Assembly (NCBI GenBank): GCA_035048485.1
Contig: CM068583.1
Span: 22,233,341 to 22,297,340 of the forward strand
DNA: 64,000 bases
Source: Pteria penguin
Taxonomy: Eukaryota > Mollusca > Bivalvia > Pterioida > Pteriidae
Reading direction: 5' to 3'
Numbering within the stretch: the stretch's first letter is position 1; each line of letters begins with the position of its first letter. Below, in pieces: positions 13,061 through 28,202 of this stretch. The notes under the pieces are model-generated. The model saw only the letters and a list, made by a program, of their open reading frames with translations. It was not told the DNA's origin and made no database searches. The position numbers were made by a program, and so were the translations under genes.

Positions 13061-14117
13061 ATTAAAAAAAAAGAACAAAATTATTTATATGCTCCTTGTA
13101 TATATTTTTGTCATCTTTCCCTTCCTAAGATGATAATTCAGGGCATGCAGATCTTTGATTTCGGAATTCTCTCTCGTGTTGGATGATCTTTTCGTCGCCA
13201 AAAAGAGCTGGCTACTACCAAAGGTGAAACACTTAACGATCAAATGATGGTTTATTTTAGTGGTCGCTTTAGAAGATACCTCTGTAGCTAAAGATTTCTG
13301 TTTACAGACCTTTTCCGGGATAATGTTAATATGTACTCTTTTCAGGGATTGACATAGTATGAGGAAATCTATTAATATCCATGTGTGCGTCATGTGTTGT
13401 ACGTCTTATGAATCACAATACACTTTTCCATATTCAATGTTCAATATCCATACGCTACCTTCTAGTAAGTTAGAGCGATAGGGCATGCCTCAAAATAACA
13501 TTTTTTGTTGCTTCAAACCCTCGGAGATATCAAAATAAAAAGAAAATACTTTGTAGCATGTGAAGTTTAATCAAAACAAATACGATGAAGGGAGACTCCA
13601 AAAGAAAACAAATTTCAGTAAATACTAACTTTAGCAGACTTGAATGCAGATTTTTTAAGTTACTCGTCAAGTTTATTTACCTTGCCCTCAAAGATGCGGC
13701 TTCCGAATTAAATCACGTAATAAGTTGGTTGTAAACATCCTGTTTACAAACATCGTGTTTTAGACAACCATATCTCACTTAATACGATGAATTTGATCAC
13801 AGTATTTGCAAGGGCCCCTATTTAAAATATGTTTAGGCTTATATATATAATCAAAATAATTTAGATTTATCTACAATATGCACTGTACTAGCGAACATAG
13901 GGTATACAGCTTTAACAGGTGAATCGTGGCACTCTGCAGACACATTCAATAGACTTTCTTAACATTCTGTAAAACTCAATAGTCATTATGTTACACTAAA
14001 GTTTAAAATATTTATCATTTTTAAACTTTATTGAAACAATCTAGATTGTTATAATAAAGTTTAAACATAATAAATGTTTAAACATTTAATTAGCGTAACA
14101 ATTACAATGTATCTCAC

Positions 14118-14277
14118 CAGTGACGGATTTAGAGGGGAGAGGCCGGGGGCCTGGGTCCCCTCCCACTTTCGTCACATATTTATTAGTAAAAATCCAGATT
14201 TTACACCAAAAATGGCTGAGAAGTTTGTCTAATATCCATTTGGCCCCCTTTTTTCAGAAATCCTAAATCCGCTACTG
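14118..14277. mobile_element. CAGTGGCGGAT-ended MITE, copy at 14.1 kb
   Basis: It starts CAGTGACGGATTTAGAGGGG and ends CTAAATCCGCTACTG, an inverted terminal pair. The interior includes AAAATCCAGATTTTACACC and ATGGCTGAGAAG, shared with the copy at 25.75 kb. Non-coding. Confidence 0.7.
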
Positions 14278-14282
14278 CTTAC

Positions 14283-14412
14283 CTTTCATATTTTCTGTGT
14301 TTACATGCAAGTCTTCCTATAACTATTGTCAGTCCAACCATGACAAGTAATGCGCATGCCGAAAACACTCCTATGTAAAGCTTGGTGGACTCTGGAACGC
14401 CGTAAATAATAT
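14283..14412 (-). CDS. Transmembrane exon of receptor gene 1
   Basis: A 130-nt exon with acceptor ATTGTAG and donor GTAAGC, phase 1 in and phase 2 out. It encodes a short juxtamembrane segment (DIIYGVPESTKLY), one hydrophobic helix of about 22 residues and a basic stop-transfer sequence (CKHRKYER). Length, phase and layout match the TM exon of the second receptor gene at 55736-55859, which supports paralogy. Confidence 0.7.
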
Positions 14413-14582
14413 CTACAATAGAAACAGAGTGTTCACGTGGATAATATCCACAACAGAAATAGAGTGTTCACGTTGATAATATTTACAAAAGAGCGTTCAT
14501 GTAGATAACCTTGCAAGATAATGGCCTTTTAAAGGACAAATAAGGAAACTTAAAACGTAGTAAAACTGTTACAATAGGGTAC

Positions 14583-14780
14583 CTGTACAATGAGGAAGGC
14601 TCTTAGTACTCCATTCAAGCGTGTCGAGACATTTTATGACCTCATGACCCACTACGTAATAGTTTTCCGGACACGTCACTGCTACTTCTGTTCCGATATA
14701 TCGCTGCTGAGTACTCATGTTAATTTCCGGTATTTCGTGTGACGTGTTCGTCTTTGGCAGCGTATGTAAAGGAGGACATT
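14583..14780 (-). CDS. Sushi (CCP) domain exon of receptor gene 1
   Basis: A 198-nt exon, phase 1 to phase 1 (the classic phase of mobile extracellular modules), acceptor TATCAACAG and donor GTACCC. It encodes CPPLHTLP..., then TCPENYYVVG, IKCLDTLEWS and PHC: four cysteines with the Tyr and Trp spacing of a Sushi/complement control protein module. It joins in phase to the TM exon, predicting a type I membrane protein with an extracellular Sushi domain. The signal-peptide exon, expected further upstream on the minus strand, was not found. Confidence 0.72.
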
Positions 14781-15389
14781 CTGTTGATAGAAAAACATGA
14801 ATACAGACAATGAGAGAAAAAGCCAGGAACTGTTGTTTTGTTTACCACAAGGATAACTTGGATGTATAAACAATGTGAACATGTTACATGTATCTGTCAT
14901 TTGCAAGCAACCAATAAAAAGGATCAGGATGATGCGCGGAGAGTGAAAGAGTAATTTCATTATTGTTGTTTATTTGTATATTTTCGATTCGTTTTTCCAC
15001 TCCTTTTTTTAACCATTTTAGTGTATTTACTTAATCTCTCTGAACGAATATTCTTTAACAGAAAACGGTATATTTTTGTTGCTGGGATAAGACTCAGTAT
15101 GGTCAACTTCTTCGTCAAGGTTACATACATTCACTACTTTTATATATGAATCGTTAAACTACTAGCTAATTCAATGTTATAAAAACAATTTTACATATCT
15201 TTCATTGAATCGAATTTTCGTTAAAACTTACATTACGAAGGACTTTCAGAGAAATATACTGCAGGAAAATTCCAATGAAATTAAAACTGTACGACATATA
15301 CCGGTAGTTTGTTATTATTCAAAGTGTAGTTTCGAAATTTCCACATCAAATGCGTATCACTGAAGTAGGTATATAAATGTGCATGCATT

Positions 15390-15800
15390 CTTTTTAGCTA
15401 AAGGCTCAAACGAGTGTTTATAATCGTCCGGCGTCCGTACGTCTGTGCGCCCTTCATTTTTTCCTCAGAACCCATGAAGAGATTTTGATGAAACTTAATA
15501 TGAATGAGGTATCAATGGTCCTCTACATGTTTTTTTTTCAGTCTTATTTTTCCAGAGATGGATTTCAAGTAAGATACAGTAGGTCCTGGAGGGCACCCAT
15601 CTTTGAGAGACCTCTTCTTCTGATAGGCTACATAGAACGAAAAACTAAATGCATCAGTGTTCTCTAGAAGAGTATGTGAAGACGTACTATTGTTCATGGA
15701 TTGTAATGAGATTTTCGTCTTTTTTGCTTGGGGCGGGGGTAGGGGGTGTGTTGGCATGATCATTCTTTCATTGGTTTTCGCATTGTAGTTAGTAGCGGAA
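15390..15800. mobile_element. Fragment of the TAGCTCACCTGAGC element family
   Basis: It begins TTTAGCTAAAGGCTCAAACGAG and carries the 'TTTTTCCTCAGAACCCATGAA' and 'TTTTGATGAAACTTAATATG' segments also present in the copies at 5.5 and 22.8 kb. Truncated on the right. Confidence 0.45.
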
Positions 15801-15982
15801 GAGACATTAGTTGTCGAAATCCGCATGTGGTGCACCAATGAAACCTGAATGTATTGTAATGTATGTAGTATGACACCAAGATGTAACGTTAGTGTTGTTT
15901 TGCAACTCCCTATTTCGCCAACTTTCTGTAGATCCTCCGTGACAAGTCAACAAAACAAAACTTCTAACCTAATTGGTTCTGG

Positions 15983-15984
<2 letters not shown>

Positions 15985-16021
<37 letters not shown>

Positions 16022-16078
16022 TAATTTATTTATCTATCTATTTATTTATGTTTTATTATTTATCTATTATTAGTTTTG
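15985..16078. repeat. (TTA)n and TTTA-rich low-complexity tract
   Basis: About a dozen TTA units followed by degenerate TTTA/TCTA repeats. Confidence 0.85.
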
Positions 16079-17078
16079 TTTATCATTCATTTTGTTTTGT
16101 ATGATCAAGATTAAGATGTTTCTAGCATCCCTAATGTTTCACAACTAAGAGAATTTTCCCCTCAAAATTGACAGGGTTTTCAGTGTCGGAAATGAGCAGG
16201 TACATCAGTCCCTTGAATACATATTAAAAACCACGTGTAGAGTCTGTTCAATGTACCACGGTATAAGTCATCAGATCGGCCGAATAAGTAGCTTGGGGTT
16301 TATTTTGTTTTGTTTTTGGTTTTTCTGATTTGATTTAAGATAGAACAGAGTTCAGAAAAACACAAAAACGTCTATAAAAGTGCATTCACAATAAACACGG
16401 TACATACATGCATGAAAGGAGGCGAGAAACAGAATCACTTGATAGATATTACTATTCCGTCCGCGCTGGAAATACTTGAATGAACTTCCTTCGCGGGCGT
16501 TTTGATGGATCACGATGCGCCGTAAATTGACGTTAACTCATACACATTCCGATTACCGTCAATTACACGCGTGAACGTCATACAGAATGACACGTTTATA
16601 GTAAATAGATGAGGTCAAGCACTTCTAAGACTTGTTTCAATTACAGGACACAACTAAGAATTCATCAAGACTGTATATAAATTAAATCAAAGTAGAATTG
16701 TATAAAATGTATTGCAAAGTAAAATTAAAAAAAAATGTTCAGGTTGAATTGATGGTTACGTATGTTTTTGTGTTGAATTTTTTTTCAATAATTTCTCGAA
16801 TAGATTTTATATTTCTCCTACAGAGAGAATCGACAGGAATTAAAAAAAAACCTGAAAATTTTGTTAACAGAATATCACTCACAATTCACATTCACAGTAA
16901 TAATGCTCTATATAAGGAAGTTCGGTAAAAGCAAGTTCTTTTTTTCTAACATCCTTATGTCGAATTTATCTACGATTATTATTAGGCAATGGTAAATTCC
17001 GATTTGAATGAAATAGGAGGAAATTCGGTGACAGAATATTAAAAATCACTAGTCTTGCTACAGGACTTATACAACCTC

Positions 17079-20990
<3,912 letters not shown>

Positions 20991-20991
20991 G

Positions 20992-21163
20992 GGGGCAGGC
21001 GTGGTGTAGTGGTTAAGCGCTTGGCTTGCGGCGCCGACGATCCGGGTTCGATTCCCGGGTTGCGCCACTATGTTTAAGAGGTTGGTAACCTCCTGCTTCC
21101 ATGTCGCGATATAACTGAAAAATTGTTGAAAGCGACGTAAAACACCAATCAACCAAAACTTAA
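20992..21163 (+). mobile_element. tRNA-derived SINE (family B), copy 1
   Basis: The tRNA-like head has box A (TGGTGTAGTGGTTAAGCGC) and box B (GGGTTCGATTCCC), then the body TGCGCCACTATGTTTAAGAGG and the tail GTTGAAAGCGACGTAAAACACC. The acceptor stem does not pair, so this is a SINE and not a functional tRNA. A minus-strand relative lies at 50.74-50.87 kb. Confidence 0.75.
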
Positions 21164-22796
21164 CTTAAATACTGGTAGGAATAATGAGAGATACTGCATG
21201 GATTTTAGAAGGGTAGGACTTAAAAAGAAGAAAAATAAATAAATACAAAGGAAAAATAAAACAAAGAAAAACAAAATAATAATGAAAGAAAATCATAATT
21301 GTGTATAAATTTCTGATGTTTTGTGAAAAGCCCGCAAAAATTATTCTCTCTTCCTTTTGAAACAGGAACGCCTTGACTCTGTCCTTGATGCATACTTGCA
21401 GAGCACGAAATTCCTGATCTCAGTTAGATAATTTAAAGCCAAACTGACAATCAAACTGTTGCGTTAAAACAGAAAACTGGTGTGTGACCAGTAGAAAACC
21501 TTAAACGGGTGGATCAAAGACTCTATGAAAATACCGATAAATTTAATCATTTATTTTATTTTGTGTATGATCGAAAGTTGTATTAATATTGATTAATATG
21601 ATCAATATTTAAGATATGACTGTTTCAGAGGTTTAATATTCATTCATTTTATTGAAATAAACTATATCAATTAAAACAGAAAATATCGTTATCACATCTA
21701 TACTACAGAACTAAACGAAGAACTTTCGTACTTATACACGTATAGATATAAGGTAAAACACCTTTAAAGCGGCTTTACCGTACAGTACCATCCCATCCTA
21801 TATTACTACATGAGAATAAACAAAGAAGATACACAGGAACATTTATAGAAAAGGAATATCCTACCTTAAGAATTCAAAATTATCCTTATAATTCATTGCC
21901 GAGAGATGAAACAACTCTGTGTATGTATTCCAGATACAGGGATGAGAAAACGAGGAAGCGGGCGATCTACCTGACTACGTCATTCACCAGCGCCCACAGG
22001 GCACATTGTGCAGTGTTTGGTCACATTGCTCGTATAAACAGTACAACTTTCATTACTAATGCAAGGTATACTTTTACTGGGTTTAAGGCAATATATATCT
22101 CTGTATAATATGATTTTCTCGCTGGTTATATTTTTCACTATTTTTTATTTATCAAGAGATAAATGTGAAATATATGAAAAAGTGTTTAAAAATGATATGA
22201 CATCCCTGAAAATAACTTATGAAAACTAAACATGAATGAACTTGGGATAAAGTAAAACACAAAGTTTGGGAAATAGATAAATAAAATAAAATAATTAAAT
22301 GATTTGATTAATTAAGGAAACTAAAATATAACACTGTCATTCCAAATGAAATTCAGAATTAAATATACTGAAATATGAAGTACGTAAAAATAATATATAT
22401 TTAAAAAAACCCCGAACATTTATAGATGACGAACAACGAACTAAAACCAGATAAGCAGAAAAATATGTAGAGAAATAAATAAAAAGAAAAGAAATATACC
22501 CTTCCCTTATTAGATACATAAAACCATTCTCATCTATAGACTATTGAAACAAGTCGACAATCTACACAGTAAGAAGTTACGGTAACAACTACAACAGCAG
22601 CAACAGCAACAACAAGAACAAAAAACCCCAACAATAATTACAACAACAACAACAGGCCGGAACTGAATAAAAATCCTGCTATGACATTATATTGAATTTC
22701 TCGCCAGTATCACATTTCATCTCCTAGTTTGTCGACATGTTTGTTGGATAAAGAGTTAGACTATGTATCTAACATTAAAACAACATGTTTGTTCCT

Positions 22797-24676
22797 CTTA
22801 GCTCACCTGAGCCAAAAAGACTCACCTGATCTCTTGTGATGATTCCTCGTCCGGTGTTCATTTCTCAGGCTGAGCATCTGGCGATTTCTTCTCCAGAAAT
22901 GTAAAGAGGACATAATGAAACTTTGTAGGGAGGAAGTAATTTCAAAAGTCCGCTATATATATTGCTATAATTCAATCTCATTGTAACTTGATCTATCACG
23001 CTACTTGGTTTTACTATGTTCGCAACATGATAAACTGAGAAGTGTGATAGATTGAGTTTTAAAAAGATTGGCTATAATTTGGCTAGATTTGTCAAGGGGT
23101 GGATTCAGGGCAGTGGCCCCAGGGGGTACCTTACCTTTGTTAAACTTGTTCAGATCTACTGCATAAATTGACAAACCAGATGCATCAGAGTGATCTAAAT
23201 CTAAAGATGTATTGTTGCTTTTAGTTCTATGCAGAATAAACATTTTACTTATTTTTAAGGCATTGTTGCACATTATAGGGTGTTTTCTTTAATTTATTCA
23301 TTGAATATTATGCTTATATAGGATTAAGTATGTGCATTTAATATGAAGAATATAACTGCTGTTGTAAAGAATCGAAGTGTAACACTATTTTAAGAATGTT
23401 TATTGCAATTATTTTTATGCAATATTAATCTTTAATGACTTCTTCTTAAGAGCTAAAGAAAGGGTTTTGATGAAACTTAGCAGTGAGAAGGTCCCCCACA
23501 TGCATTACTAGATTTAGGGTAGATCCATCAAGGGGCGGAACCAGGGTAGTGGGGCATAAACCCTTAGAGGGTATCCTCCTTGGACAAAAGACAGACTTCT
23601 TTAGAAGATCGGGGCATAAATAAACAACATAATTATATCAGTGCTCTAAAAGGGTTTCTTCAAAAGAGTTGTTGCTTTGTTGTTTTTAGTTTCATTCTGA
23701 AATCAAATTGTTGACACTTTGTTTTACATCTTTCCGAACTTCGTAATTTTTGCATATTTTCAGTTTCTGTCTTTCATTTTCTTATTATACATTGTTACTC
23801 TGACAACAAACAACCCCCCCCCCCCCAAACAAACAACCCCCAACACCAAGAGCGACGCCCGAAGGGATGAAATTTGAAAGATTAGAAACATTCCCTCTTT
23901 GCCTATTATTTAGGACCTCACGATAACACAGTCTTTGGCCCTTGGCTGCAATCCTGTGAAATATTATGGAAATCCATGAAGACAGTAAAAATTCGTGACA
24001 AAGAGAAGAATTTAACCCCTTCTTCTTATTTTCGCTTTCTTCCATGTCAAAAAATGTTAGAGTACAGAAGAAATAGAGTCCTGAAAAATATTATTAAAGT
24101 TCATATACCGGTATAAATCTGGCACCAGTTTAAATTTGAAAGAGATGGAGTGAGAAATGAATTTCTTACAATTTCACGATGAAAATACCAAAGAACCATA
24201 ACTCTATACGGACAAAACCATGCATCTTCTTTCGTTTTATCAGATTATTGTGTAGACGTTTTATGAAAATCCATTCGATTACTGGGTACTTAAGTTATTG
24301 TGTCCCATAAAAACTGCCATTATCATATCGATGAGAAAAAAAAAAAAATAAATCAAAATTTCATAACTCTGTAACGACAAGACAATACAAAATCAAAAGG
24401 GCTCTTCCTCGATCTTATTTGAGAATTCTGTATAAGTTTTATGGAAAACCACAACGTTTACTAAAGTTATTGCGCCCCATAGCGGACGGACAGACATACT
24501 AGAGGACAGGTGGACGAAAATCACCATACCATTATCTGTCCCGTCTATGACGGGCGTATAAAAATGATTGCAAAAAGAGTTATAAGATTTTTGTTTTCAT
24601 TTTTTTTCAATATTTGAAAAAGGGATGTACTTAAAGTGCTCAGGTGAGCGATACAGGCCTAGTTGTGTCTTTTGTT
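22797..24676. mobile_element. Non-autonomous element with TAGCTCACCTGAGC ends, copy 2
   Basis: The left end is TTAGCTCACCTGAGCC and the right end GCTCAGGTGAGCGATACAGG. The interior contains the family segments TTCTTCTCCAGAAATG and GATGAAACTTAGCAGTGAG, plus a C14 run near 23815. About 1.9 kb and non-coding. It is larger than the copy at 5.5 kb because of extra internal sequence. Confidence 0.55.
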
Positions 24677-25748
24677 TTTACAGATATTTAACAGTTATCT
24701 ACGTGTTAACTGGATTGTGTGACGTCAGCAGGAGATGCTAACGTCTAGCTAGAAATCCACCACTGACCATTGTGACATTTTCTTGTCTGTCATCCAAAAT
24801 TTACATTAGGACACAACAACAAAGAACCAAAGCATATTTTACTGAGTTTTGTATAGCGGACTAAAATTCAGAATCGAAGATTGTAATCACGTTGTGCCAG
24901 TGGTGGTGTCTATGCCATGAAGTCGGTGACTATCTGTCATCATTATGTGTTCTATATAAACGCCTAGCAAGATATGGGCATGTATTTTCTGATCAATGCT
25001 ATCGGAAATAGACGTTCCAATGCAGTCGAAATTATGCTTTTATAAACATCGGCCATTCTTGTTTTTCAACATTTCTTGATACAATACCCCTGCAGTAAAT
25101 ATTAAAGCAAAACCATCAGGAAGGAATCCAACAGAGCCAAACCACACGGGTAAATCTCTATCTAAAGATGGAAGAATTGAAGTCTAGCTCCTATACAATG
25201 CCCCCTTTTTTTAAAAAACAGACTTGCAAAATACTAGGTACAGTTTTTATCCAGGGAATTCCCCAGTGCGTGGTGTTCCCCGTGAGAATTGATCAAAGTG
25301 ATGAAGAGAATTTGACCTTTAACTTGGTAAATATTTGGACTCGTGTAACAACCCAATACCTAAGATAAACTATGATTCAAGTTCAAATTTCCCCACCCTA
25401 TACTCGTGTTATCTTACAAGGTATCTAGATATCACAGGAACCAAGCGCGTTTAGACAGCTGTATAAGTGTATAGAAGTGTATATACTTATACATCTGTTT
25501 AAGCGCGCATGGTCCCTGTGGTCAATACAAAGGACGGTCATTATATTCGTTAACGATGTGTTGAAGATAATTTTGGAACTTAATATTCTGACTTCCCGTA
25601 AGATGAAAATAAATAATCTGACCTTATTCGAACTGAAAATAACTATTTTGACTTACAAAACATTAAAATCATCAATAACATATTTTTATTATTCTTAAAG
25701 ATATTGAAGCATAAAGATACATCAATATTTGAACTTCAGCATACAAAT

Positions 25749-25894
25749 CAGTGGCGGATCTAGAGGGGGCCCAGGTCCCCCTTTTGGCCACATATTTAAT
25801 AGTAAAAATCCAGATTTTGCACCAAAAATGGCTAAGTAGTTTGACTAATATACATGTGGAGCCCCCCTTTTTGGAAATCCTGGATCCGCCACTG
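25749..25894. mobile_element. CAGTGGCGGAT-ended MITE with CAAAT duplication
   Basis: Perfect terminal inversion CAGTGGCGGATC...GATCCGCCACTG, 146 bp, flanked on both sides by CAAAT, which suggests a 5-bp target duplication. The interior closely matches the copy at 14.1 kb. hAT-like CAGTGGC ends would predict 8-bp duplications, so the superfamily is open. Confidence 0.75.
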
Positions 25895-26236
25895 CAAATG
25901 TTTAAACAATAAGATGATGATCGCGCCTCATATTTACCTTGTGAACTTGCGTACTTTTAAACCAACTCATTGAAACGAACGCCCCAACTTGTGACCTCGA
26001 TTTACATCTGTTATTTACAAATAGCTACCAATATGGGAAATGTATTTTACAAACATTTCATTTCTTAGACTACAATGTAATTAAAATATAAGAACGGGAA
26101 TCTCTTTATGTGGTACTGTAGTATAAGGCTTTCCATAAAATAAATCACCCAATAAAAAAAAAATTCTGCTCACCGAGAGGTAAGTCTGGACAGTAAGTAC
26201 CAATTATCGTCATCTGTTAACAACGAAGTTCGATAA

Positions 26237-26242
26237 AACCTT
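26237..26242. repeat. Target-site duplication, left (AACCTT)
   Basis: AACCTT directly precedes the first base of the Polinton left TIR and is repeated directly after the right TIR. Six-base duplications are the hallmark of Polinton/Maverick integration by a retrovirus-like integrase. Confidence 0.93.
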
Positions 26243-26279
26243 AGTAGTGTAACGATCCCCGATAATGCAAAAAAATGAG

Positions 26280-26336
26280 TTGACCTAATTGTACTATAGT
26301 ATGTACTGATTTGACCTAAACGTACTATAGTAGGTT
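26280..26336. promoter_or_regulatory. Subterminal paired palindromes TACTATAGTA
   Basis: Two direct copies, 31 bp apart, of TTGACCTAA..GTACTATAGTA about 40-90 bp from the element end, each containing the palindrome TACTATAGTA. They are duplicated in inverted form in the right TIR at about 45721-45777. Candidates for binding by integrase, terminal protein or another replication factor; the role is inferred only from position and symmetry. Confidence 0.5.
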
Positions 26337-26426
26337 AAAGATGAGTTCAAAAAGTGTCCTTGACCTTGGATTGAATGTGGAAATTGTACTTGTTAACCTT
26401 GAGTTTACTTTTCTAAAGAAATGGTT

Positions 26427-26442
26427 AGCCCTTAAAAGGGCT
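26427..26442 (-). promoter_or_regulatory. Histone-type 3' stem-loop, left TIR gene
   Basis: On the gene strand it reads AGCCCT-TTTA-AGGGCT followed by AACCA and then TTTAGAAAAGTA, 21 nt beyond the stop codon. It fits the metazoan histone mRNA stem-loop pattern (6-bp stem, UYUH loop, ACC(A/C) flank, purine-rich downstream element). The T run lies on the opposite strand, so it is not an intrinsic terminator for this gene. Confidence 0.6.
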
Positions 26443-26463
26443 GTTTTTTTTTCTTCCTGTCCC

Positions 26464-26772
26464 TTACCAGCATAAGGGGCAGTGGCGACGTGCCTTTCTC
26501 CTCTCACTTCGTCTAACTGTAGTATTGAGGAGTCTATCTACCAAGTGACCCACCCGGCAGGGTGGTGTACTTCTCCTACCGGATGGATGATCTTGTCTCT
26601 CTTCCTCGGGTTCTCTTTTGATGATTGTTGCGTTCAATGGCTGATCTGGCTCAATTTTGATATCATTGCCCGATTCTCGCTCTCTTAATATCACACGGCC
26701 TATGGCCGGCTCATGGATCGTGTAGATCAATCTCCTCTCCCAATCAATCGTGATTCTGATACTCGCTTCCAT
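26464..26772 (-). CDS. TIR-encoded protein, left copy (102 aa, unknown)
   Basis: The start is the Met of MEASIRITIDWER. The upstream open frame is rejected because it runs through the TATA-like and promoter repeats. The protein has an N-terminal beta-like part (RLIYTIHEPAIGRVIL), an acidic middle with KIEPDQP and IKREPEEE segments (the IK.EP shape resembles SUMO sites), a conserved CRVGHLVDRLLN and a basic tail ending CPLCW. It is about 80% identical to the right TIR copy. Family not recognised. Transcribed outward from the TIR promoter toward the element end, with a histone-like 3' stem-loop. Being present once per TIR, it is effectively a two-copy gene. Confidence 0.75.
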   Translation of the reverse strand: MEASIRITIDWERRLIYTIHEPAIGRVILRERESGNDIKIEPDQPLNATIIKREPEEERQDHPSGRRSTPPCRVGHLVDRLLNTTVRRSERRKARRHCPLCW

Positions 26773-26844
26773 GTTGTCGAAAAAATAAAATTTTTTCAGG
26801 TAAAGTACTAGAACATATTCTGAAGTATATATACTAATGTAAAC

Positions 26845-27088
26845 GCGGACGTGTAAGGAAACACCTTTTTGGTAACATAAACATTCTAATGTAAAACATA
26901 AACAATTTAAATTCAATCTACCATAAAACGCGGACGTGTAAGGAAACACCTTTTAGGTAACCTAAGTGTACTAAGACAAAGTCTTAAAATATTTTACTGT
27001 AATTGCGGACGTGTAAGGAAACACCTTTTTGGTAACCTAAACAAAGTCTTGAAATATTCTCATTTTTGCGGACGTGTAAGGAAACACC
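26845..27088. promoter_or_regulatory. Promoter repeat array of left TIR (4 copies)
   Basis: Four copies of GCGGACGTGTAAGGAAACAC(C) start at 26845, 26930, 27005 and 27068, each usually followed by TTTTTGGTAAC. The array lies between the divergent genes at 26772(-) and 27160(+). The outermost copy is next to TATATATA at about 26825 and the innermost next to TATAAATA at 27098. The right TIR has three copies. Probably a bidirectional promoter or enhancer, possibly also a replication element. Confidence 0.75.
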
Positions 27089-27159
27089 CTTTTTCAGTAT
27101 AAATAATAAGATTTTTTCTAGAGAAGCGCCACTTTTGATTCGAGATTTTTCGATTCAAG

Positions 27160-27582
27160 ATGAGTTCATCGAACAATATCGACTTTGAGTCCCTTTTGGA
27201 GATGTTATTGAAGGATGATGATATGCAGGAAAAGGCAGGAGGGGGGCAAACATCATCTATCCCCACTACAGTAAATCAACAGCCACAACATCAGGCACAA
27301 CTTTTACAGCAGCAGCAAGCCCAGCCGCATCAACAACAGACACAGGCACAGGTACAACAGCAGCAAAAGCAAAAGCAAAACACCAACATTGCGCTGCCGG
27401 CGCTGCCTAAGATTAGTTCAACGCAGCAGAACCGATTAACAACAACAAGGGCGCTGCAGCGTCGGATTCACGTGCTGGAATCCAACCAGAAAGTACTGAT
27501 TGAGGAGCTAGGAAAGACCAGACATTGCCTCAGAGAGTTAGCTAAGATAGTGTTAGCTAATAAAGAAGACGAAGAGATGTAA
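27160..27582 (+). CDS. Gln-rich coiled-coil protein (140 aa, unknown)
   Basis: It starts MSSSNNIDFESLLEML at the inner TIR boundary, 62 nt after TATAAATA. It has an acidic hydrophobic N-terminal helix (ESLLEMLLKDDD), a low-complexity Gln/Ala/His middle of about 60 residues made largely of CAG/CAA codons, and a C-terminal helix of about 45 residues (RALQRRIHVLESN..., heptad-like) suited to oligomerisation. No known domain. The acidic segment plus Gln-rich linker plus coil is reminiscent of transcriptional regulators, which is only inference. The 3' end carries a histone-type stem-loop 22 nt after the stop. Confidence 0.65.
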   Translation: MSSSNNIDFESLLEMLLKDDDMQEKAGGGQTSSIPTTVNQQPQHQAQLLQQQQAQPHQQQTQAQVQQQQKQKQNTNIALPALPKISSTQQNRLTTTRALQRRIHVLESNQKVLIEELGKTRHCLRELAKIVLANKEDEEM

Positions 27583-27604
27583 ATCAACAACATCAAAATA
27601 AAAA

Positions 27605-27620
27605 GGTCCTTTTAAGGACC
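27605..27620 (+). promoter_or_regulatory. Histone-type 3' stem-loop after the Gln-rich gene
   Basis: GGTCCT-TTTA-AGGACC followed by ACCT and, after a short spacer, ACGAAAAGTAG. A perfect 6-bp GG..CC stem with a UUUA loop preceded by an A-rich run: all features of the histone mRNA 3' processing signal. An overlapping AATAAA sits just upstream at about 27595. Confidence 0.65.
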
Positions 27621-27832
27621 ACCTAAAGCTTTACGAAAAGTAGTCATTTGTTGAATGCAACAATTATTTACTATGACTTTTCAGGAAATAAAAGAAGACG
27701 AGGAATAAAAATGTAAGTTTTTTTTTCTGTATAATGTATAACGGGTAAAAAAATATAAGTTTTTTTAGAAATAATGATACGAACTCGTTTAAATGTTTTC
27801 AACCTTATGGTTACTTTTCTAAAGATATGGTT

Positions 27833-27848
27833 GGCCCTTAAAAGGGCC
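27833..27848 (-). promoter_or_regulatory. Histone-type 3' stem-loop after the acidic gene
   Basis: On the minus strand GGCCCT-TTTA-AGGGCC, then AACCATATC and TTTAGAAAAGTAA, 23 nt downstream of the stop codon at 27872. Same architecture as the other four stem-loops in the element. Confidence 0.65.
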
Positions 27849-27871
27849 TTTTTATGATGTTAAAAATCTTC

Positions 27872-28153
27872 TCATTCTTCTCTCTCTGGAGGGTAACTTG
27901 GGTGGTCATAGTTCAGCAGCCTTTCGATCTCTCGGTCTTGTTGCCTGCTATACTCCATCATTTCTTCTTCTTCTTCCTCACTCATTTCCTGGTCGTTCTG
28001 CTCGTTGGTGTGATGGAGGATATTAGATAGTAATTGACTAAATATCCTCCACCAAAACAAACTCCTAGGGTTCCGTCCCGGATGACCAATATGGATACTG
28101 ATATCCTCGTCTCCCACTCTGAATGTGATTACACCTCTTATTTCAACATCCAT
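27872..28153 (-). CDS. Acidic small protein (93 aa, unknown)
   Basis: MDVEIRGVITFRVGDED start. The N-terminal half is beta-strand-like (GVITF, ISIHIGHPG), then WWRIFSQLLSNILHH, then an acidic run of Glu and a C-terminus ..YDHPSYPPEREE. Its opening is loosely like the TIR protein (both have E-x-R-x-x-I-T near the start), so a distant relationship is possible. Upstream on its strand are a TATATA-like box (about 28184) and a diverged copy of the GCGGACGT promoter motif (28203). Convergent with the Gln-rich gene, both ending in stem-loops. Confidence 0.6.
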   Translation of the reverse strand: MDVEIRGVITFRVGDEDISIHIGHPGRNPRSLFWWRIFSQLLSNILHHTNEQNDQEMSEEEEEEMMEYSRQQDREIERLLNYDHPSYPPEREE

Positions 28154-28202
28154 TTTGAAATGAAGTCTTAATACACGGTAAATGACTATATACTGTCAAA
28201 TT

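Larger units (their letters stand above)
26243..27168. repeat. Left terminal inverted repeat (about 926 bp)
   Basis: It matches the inverse of 44971-45814. The outer about 200 bp is nearly identical between ends and the inner promoter part is nearly identical as well, but this copy has one additional promoter-repeat unit (about 80 bp). The coding core between them differs at roughly a fifth of positions. The TIR ends at the start codon of the next inward gene (shared ATGAGTTC). Confidence 0.92.

Noticed and set aside
20992..21065. A functional tRNA gene
   Set aside because: Box A and B are good but the acceptor stem does not pair and a SINE body follows; another copy is at 50.8 kb.
26773..26949. 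An N-terminal extension of the left TIR gene (open from 26949)
   Set aside because: It would run through the promoter repeats and TATA-like box and is absent from the right TIR copy.
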